Part shown: one piece after another, positions 6,157 through 8,922 of the stretch
Position numbering within the stretch: the first letter of the stretch is position 1
Layout: every line of letters starts with the position of its first letter
From: JBBIII01 sp037446575
GTDB lineage: Bacteria > Bacteroidota > Ignavibacteria > UBA10030
Assembly (NCBI GenBank): GCA_037446575.1
Contig: JBBIII010000090.1
Location: 1 to 8,922, forward strand
Length of the DNA: 8,922 nt
Reading direction: 5' to 3'
The notes under the pieces: model-generated
Told to the model about the DNA's origin: nothing
What the model saw: the letters and a program-made list of their open reading frames with translations, nothing else
The model's database searches: none
Translations under genes and position numbers: made by a program

Positions 6157-8742
6157 ATGAAACTCATTCACCATTTTATTTTGCTTCCTATTTTTGCCTT
6201 ATTTTTGCATTCACTTTCCTATAGTCAAGTAAGCCAGTATATAATTGAGGTTAAAGCACCCCCGGCTATCGAAAAAAATCCAATTACAATAAGCGTTAGT
6301 TTAGCACAAAATGCTTTGGTGAATAAAGTATTGATTAATTATAGACAATTTGGGGAATCGGAATACAAAGAGTTAGAAATGCTTCTTGCCGGCAGAACAG
6401 CAGTTGCCACACTTCCTGCCAAAACAATCACGCCTCCATTTATCGAATATTTTATTAAACTACAACTTACAGATAGAACGGAAGCTTTTTTTCCACAAGA
6501 AAATCCGGAGTTTAATCCGTTGAAGATAACAGTTCAAGGAGTTGATCCGAAAGATGCGGAAATTAGATTTTTGAGTCCAGAACCGGGCGAAACTTTAACA
6601 GCCGAAGATTTAGCAGTAGCAATTTCATTAATGTTTGCATCAGACGCAGTCGATAAAAAACAAACAAAACTTTTTTTAAACGGTGTGGATGTAACAAATG
6701 AAGCCATATTATCCGATGATGTCTTACTTTATAGTCCGAAGAATTTTGACAAGCCCTTAGATATTGGAACACATTCGTTAAGAATAGTATTGAACGATAC
6801 CTTAGGAAAGTTATATTATTCTAAGCAGACAAGTTTTAATCTTTCCACTGCGGCGGCAATTGAAGAACAAAAATCTTCTTTACAATATATGGGTAATGCT
6901 CAGTTGGAATATAGAAATGAAAATATTGGCGGTGCGAGCAATACATATACTCGCGGCGATACAAGATTAAGCGGTGCATATAAGTTTCTATCATTTGGTT
7001 ATGATATGCACCTTACTAACGAAGATACGCCAGATCGGCAACCGCAGAATCGTTTCCTAGGAACTTTGCAGGTAGATGAATATTTAAAAATACAAATTGG
7101 GGATGCTTATCCGGTTTTTCCTTCTCTATTTATCAGCGGCAAACGAGTTAGAGGTGTTACCGGTTCGGTTACAACTGGTTATTTGAATGTAGATGTCTCT
7201 TATGGTAAGACAATGCGCTCTATTGAAGGGAAAGTATTAGATGGCGGACCAATGTTGTATGCAGATTCTACAGCGGCGGCTGCAGACAGAACAAGTAAAC
7301 AATATATCCGAACAGACTTTGATCCAATAACGGGAAAGTGGCGTCCGCTCTATCAGAGATTTCAAACAGGTGAATATGCTCAGGATTTTATAGCCGTCCG
7401 ACCAAGCTTTGGAAGCGGCCAAAATTTCCAACTCGGGCTCACTTATATGAAAGCAAAAGATAATGTAAGTTCTATTCGTTATGGTGATCATCCGCGTGAA
7501 AACTTTGTAGCAGGTACAGATTTGTTCATCTCTTTCGATAATCAAAAAATAAGATGGACAACACAGGCTGCATTCAGCTTGTTAAATACAGATATATCAG
7601 AAGGTGATTTATCGGATGCGGCAATCGATTCTATAAAAGGTGTCTACGACATAACAAAAACAGCCGCTGAAATTGAAAAGGCAAAGAAGGACGCACAAGA
7701 TTTAAAGGACATTGCAAAAATGGGGCGTAAATTTATTACAATCAATGAAAACCTTTCTCCATTAGATCCAAAACACGGTTTCCCCTCTCTATCGGTTGAA
7801 TCTGAATTAACGTTAAACTACTTCAATAACTATATACGCGCGTTAGTTTTCCGTAGAGGGGCTAACTTTAAATCACTCGGCAATGAGTATGTTCAAACAG
7901 ATATTGCGGGAATTAATGTGTCGGATAGGATACGCCTGTTTGATAACAGGATTTTAACAGGCATTTCTTACGAGACAAAATGGAATAATGTGCAAAATGA
8001 AAATAAACCGAGAACAACTTACAATACATTCAACGGTTCAATTACCGCTTATCCCGGAGCAACGTGGCCAACTTTTACAGTTGGTTACGGTTTTAATACT
8101 AGAAATACTCCGGTTGATATGAAACATAGAATGCTTATTACAACTGTTATTGATTCCACGGTTGGTGCAATAACGTATTCTCATATTGATACTACTATTC
8201 TTCCAACAAAGAGTGACTCGACAACATTTGCCGATGAAATTACTAATCGCATCTTTTTTGCGATGAATTATGATTTCCATGCGCTAACGCGGCAAAGCTT
8301 AAATGCAACTGTAAGTATCGCAAATAAAACAGATAATACATTTAATTTAAGAAATCAAGATAACATAAGCTTTACAACATCGCTTACTACGTTTTATAAA
8401 ATACCGTTGCAGACAACAATTGCAATCATTGTAAGTCATAATAAAGCGTACTCGGCAAAGCAAGACCCAATTACAAAAAAATATTTGACTGAGATGTATG
8501 AAACACCGTTTGATTATCAAACAATATCTTTAAACGCTCGATATCGTCTGATGAATGATAGATTAAATTTATTAGCAACACTTGCGCCTTCATTCGGAGA
8601 TTTTAAGCGGACATTAGTCCAAGCAGGCGCTGATTATCAAGTGATGGAAAATCATTATCTTGTCGGTCAGTTTGACTATATACATAATCCGAACAGATCG
8701 AGCGATTTAGTCTTTAGCGTTTTATATAGATTTTCTTTTTAA
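6157..8742 (+). CDS. Predicted outer-membrane beta-barrel protein with N-terminal module shared with the FecR-domain protein
   Basis: 861 residues, not a family I can name. It starts with a signal peptide (MKLIHH, hydrophobic 7-21, likely cut near SYS|Q at 23-24). Residues about 26-128 are a fourth copy of the module repeated three times in the preceding gene. Residues about 133-230 resemble a bacterial Ig-like domain (IRFLSPEPGE, LFLNGVDVTNEA, then LDIGTHSLRIVLNDTLGKLYY split across strands). From about 244 to the end, alternating aromatic/hydrophobic strands with polar turns suggest a large beta-barrel (for example YKFLSFGYDMHL, YLNVDVSYGKT, FQLGLTYMKA, LVFSVLYRFSF). The protein ends in Phe, as expected of the C-terminal beta-signal read by the BAM complex. 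A lysine/alanine-rich helical insert (about 500-522) interrupts the barrel region. It follows a terminator by 57 bases, so it probably has its own promoter. It could be a porin-like channel, a receptor or an adhesin; the sequence does not say which. Confidence 0.85.
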   Translation: MKLIHHFILLPIFALFLHSLSYSQVSQYIIEVKAPPAIEKNPITISVSLAQNALVNKVLINYRQFGESEYKELEMLLAGRTAVATLPAKTITPPFIEYFIKLQLTDRTEAFFPQENPEFNPLKITVQGVDPKDAEIRFLSPEPGETLTAEDLAVAISLMFASDAVDKKQTKLFLNGVDVTNEAILSDDVLLYSPKNFDKPLDIGTHSLRIVLNDTLGKLYYSKQTSFNLSTAAAIEEQKSSLQYMGNAQLEYRNENIGGASNTYTRGDTRLSGAYKFLSFGYDMHLTNEDTPDRQPQNRFLGTLQVDEYLKIQIGDAYPVFPSLFISGKRVRGVTGSVTTGYLNVDVSYGKTMRSIEGKVLDGGPMLYADSTAAAADRTSKQYIRTDFDPITGKWRPLYQRFQTGEYAQDFIAVRPSFGSGQNFQLGLTYMKAKDNVSSIRYGDHPRENFVAGTDLFISFDNQKIRWTTQAAFSLLNTDISEGDLSDAAIDSIKGVYDITKTAAEIEKAKKDAQDLKDIAKMGRKFITINENLSPLDPKHGFPSLSVESELTLNYFNNYIRALVFRRGANFKSLGNEYVQTDIAGINVSDRIRLFDNRILTGISYETKWNNVQNENKPRTTYNTFNGSITAYPGATWPTFTVGYGFNTRNTPVDMKHRMLITTVIDSTVGAITYSHIDTTILPTKSDSTTFADEITNRIFFAMNYDFHALTRQSLNATVSIANKTDNTFNLRNQDNISFTTSLTTFYKIPLQTTIAIIVSHNKAYSAKQDPITKKYLTEMYETPFDYQTISLNARYRLMNDRLNLLATLAPSFGDFKRTLVQAGADYQVMENHYLVGQFDYIHNPNRSSDLVFSVLYRFSF
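6232..6540 (+). repeat. Repeat module, copy 4 (outer-membrane protein residues 26-128)
   Basis: VNKVLINYRQFGESEYKELE (55-74) matches the YRR strand of copies 1 and 2; GRTAVATLPAKTITPPFIEYF (79-99) matches the A-T ... I/L-P-A ... P-x-LEYY segment with the same 15-residue internal spacing; FFPQENPEFNPLKITV matches the P-x-x-G-x-x-x-P-L end. Homology is judged by eye. Confidence 0.7.
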
Positions 8743-8754
8743 AAATTAATTCTC

Positions 8755-8809
8755 ATTGTATCACATACATTATTTCGCTGTACTCAGCAATGTATCCTTA
8801 AAATACAAT
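8755..8809 (+). promoter_or_regulatory. Nested inverted repeat; candidate structured leader of the next gene
   Basis: Three stems nest within one another: ATTGTAT (8755-8761) with ATACAAT (8803-8809); ATACATT (8765-8771) with AATGTAT (8789-8795); and GCTG (8777-8780) with CAGC (8785-8788) around a TACT loop. That gives 18 base pairs with a 3x7 internal loop and a 5-base bulge. The same bases can instead form two local hairpins, TGTAT-CAC-ATACA (8757-8769) and TGTAT-7-ATACA (8791-8807). No T-run follows, so it is not an intrinsic terminator. It lies 14 bases before the ribosome-binding site of the next gene, where a leader structure or a pair of operator sites would sit. Confidence 0.4.
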
Positions 8810-8823
8810 CAATTTCCACCTCT

Positions 8824-8829
8824 AAAGGA
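8824..8829 (+). promoter_or_regulatory. Ribosome-binding site of the last, partial gene
   Basis: AAAGGA lies 8 bases before ATG 8838 and supports that start. Confidence 0.65.
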
Positions 8830-8837
8830 ATTAAATA

Positions 8838-8922
8838 ATGACTTCCTACGAATTCAAAAAGAAAGTATTGCCGATTTTAGTAAAGATTGGAATCGGTTTT
8901 AGCATTGGAATATTTGTGATAA
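8838..8922 (+). CDS. N-terminus of a membrane protein (3' end outside window)
   Basis: Only 28 codons are visible before the window ends mid-codon. The product starts MTSYEFKKKVLPILVKIG and continues with a glycine/isoleucine-rich hydrophobic stretch (IGIGFSIGIFVI), a basic-then-hydrophobic start consistent with an N-terminal inner-membrane anchor or an uncleaved signal. There is a clear ribosome-binding site 8 bases upstream. FecR-domain proteins in some bacteria lie beside CHASE2-domain membrane sensors (often adenylate/guanylate cyclases or kinases), and those begin in this style; that identity is a guess from context and is not supported by any domain visible here. Confidence 0.75.
   Translation, partial: MTSYEFKKKVLPILVKIGIGFSIGIFVI

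Noticed and set aside
4836..8280. Reverse-strand frames inside the envelope genes (4836-5018, 5539-5745, 6563-6772, 7237-7545, 8038-8280)
   Set aside because: All lie antisense within long coding sequences with good starts and ribosome-binding sites and show no recognisable protein features.
1..8922. CRISPR array, insertion sequence, integrase/attachment site or phage genes
   Set aside because: No regularly spaced identical repeats, no transposase or recombinase motifs, and no terminal inverted repeats were seen.

Overview
The window looks like chromosomal DNA from a low-GC, Gram-negative bacterium of the Bacteroidota/Ignavibacteriota/Chlorobiota neighbourhood. The reasons are AT-rich coding sequence, a full-length MEP-pathway enzyme and two-PDZ site-2 protease, several Sec-exported envelope proteins, and a large outer-membrane beta-barrel with an N-terminal Ig-like region. 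The phylum assignment is inferred from general style; there is no rRNA or other decisive marker here. All confident genes lie on the + strand.

Layout: (1) bases 1-65 hold the last 20 codons of an upstream gene, probably a flavin-dependent amine oxidase/desaturase-type protein. (2) Bases 66-531 are mostly non-coding, with a possible 44-residue single-pass membrane protein (225-359) and a locally GC-richer patch that I cannot explain. (3) dxr (532-1686) and rseP (1764-3077) are housekeeping genes for isoprenoid synthesis and intramembrane proteolysis. (4) From 3165 to the window end lies an envelope gene cluster: an exported protein of unknown function (3165-4307), an exported FecR-domain protein carrying three copies of a roughly 100-residue beta-rich module (4325-6016), a strong intrinsic terminator (6069-6099), an 861-residue predicted outer-membrane protein that begins with a fourth copy of the same module (6157-8742), an imperfect nested inverted repeat (8755-8809), and the first 28 codons of a membrane protein (8838 onward).

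The most interesting point is the cluster from 3165 onward. The FecR-like protein has no cytoplasmic anti-sigma segment and no sigma factor is in view, so it is unlikely to act as a classical FecR. The module shared between it and the neighbouring outer-membrane protein suggests that the two recognise the same ligand or polymer, or pair with each other, in the periplasm. The next gene begins with a membrane anchor. By analogy with FecR-CHASE2 gene neighbourhoods it could be an inner-membrane sensor, but only its first 28 residues are visible. Function of the cluster as a whole is inference.
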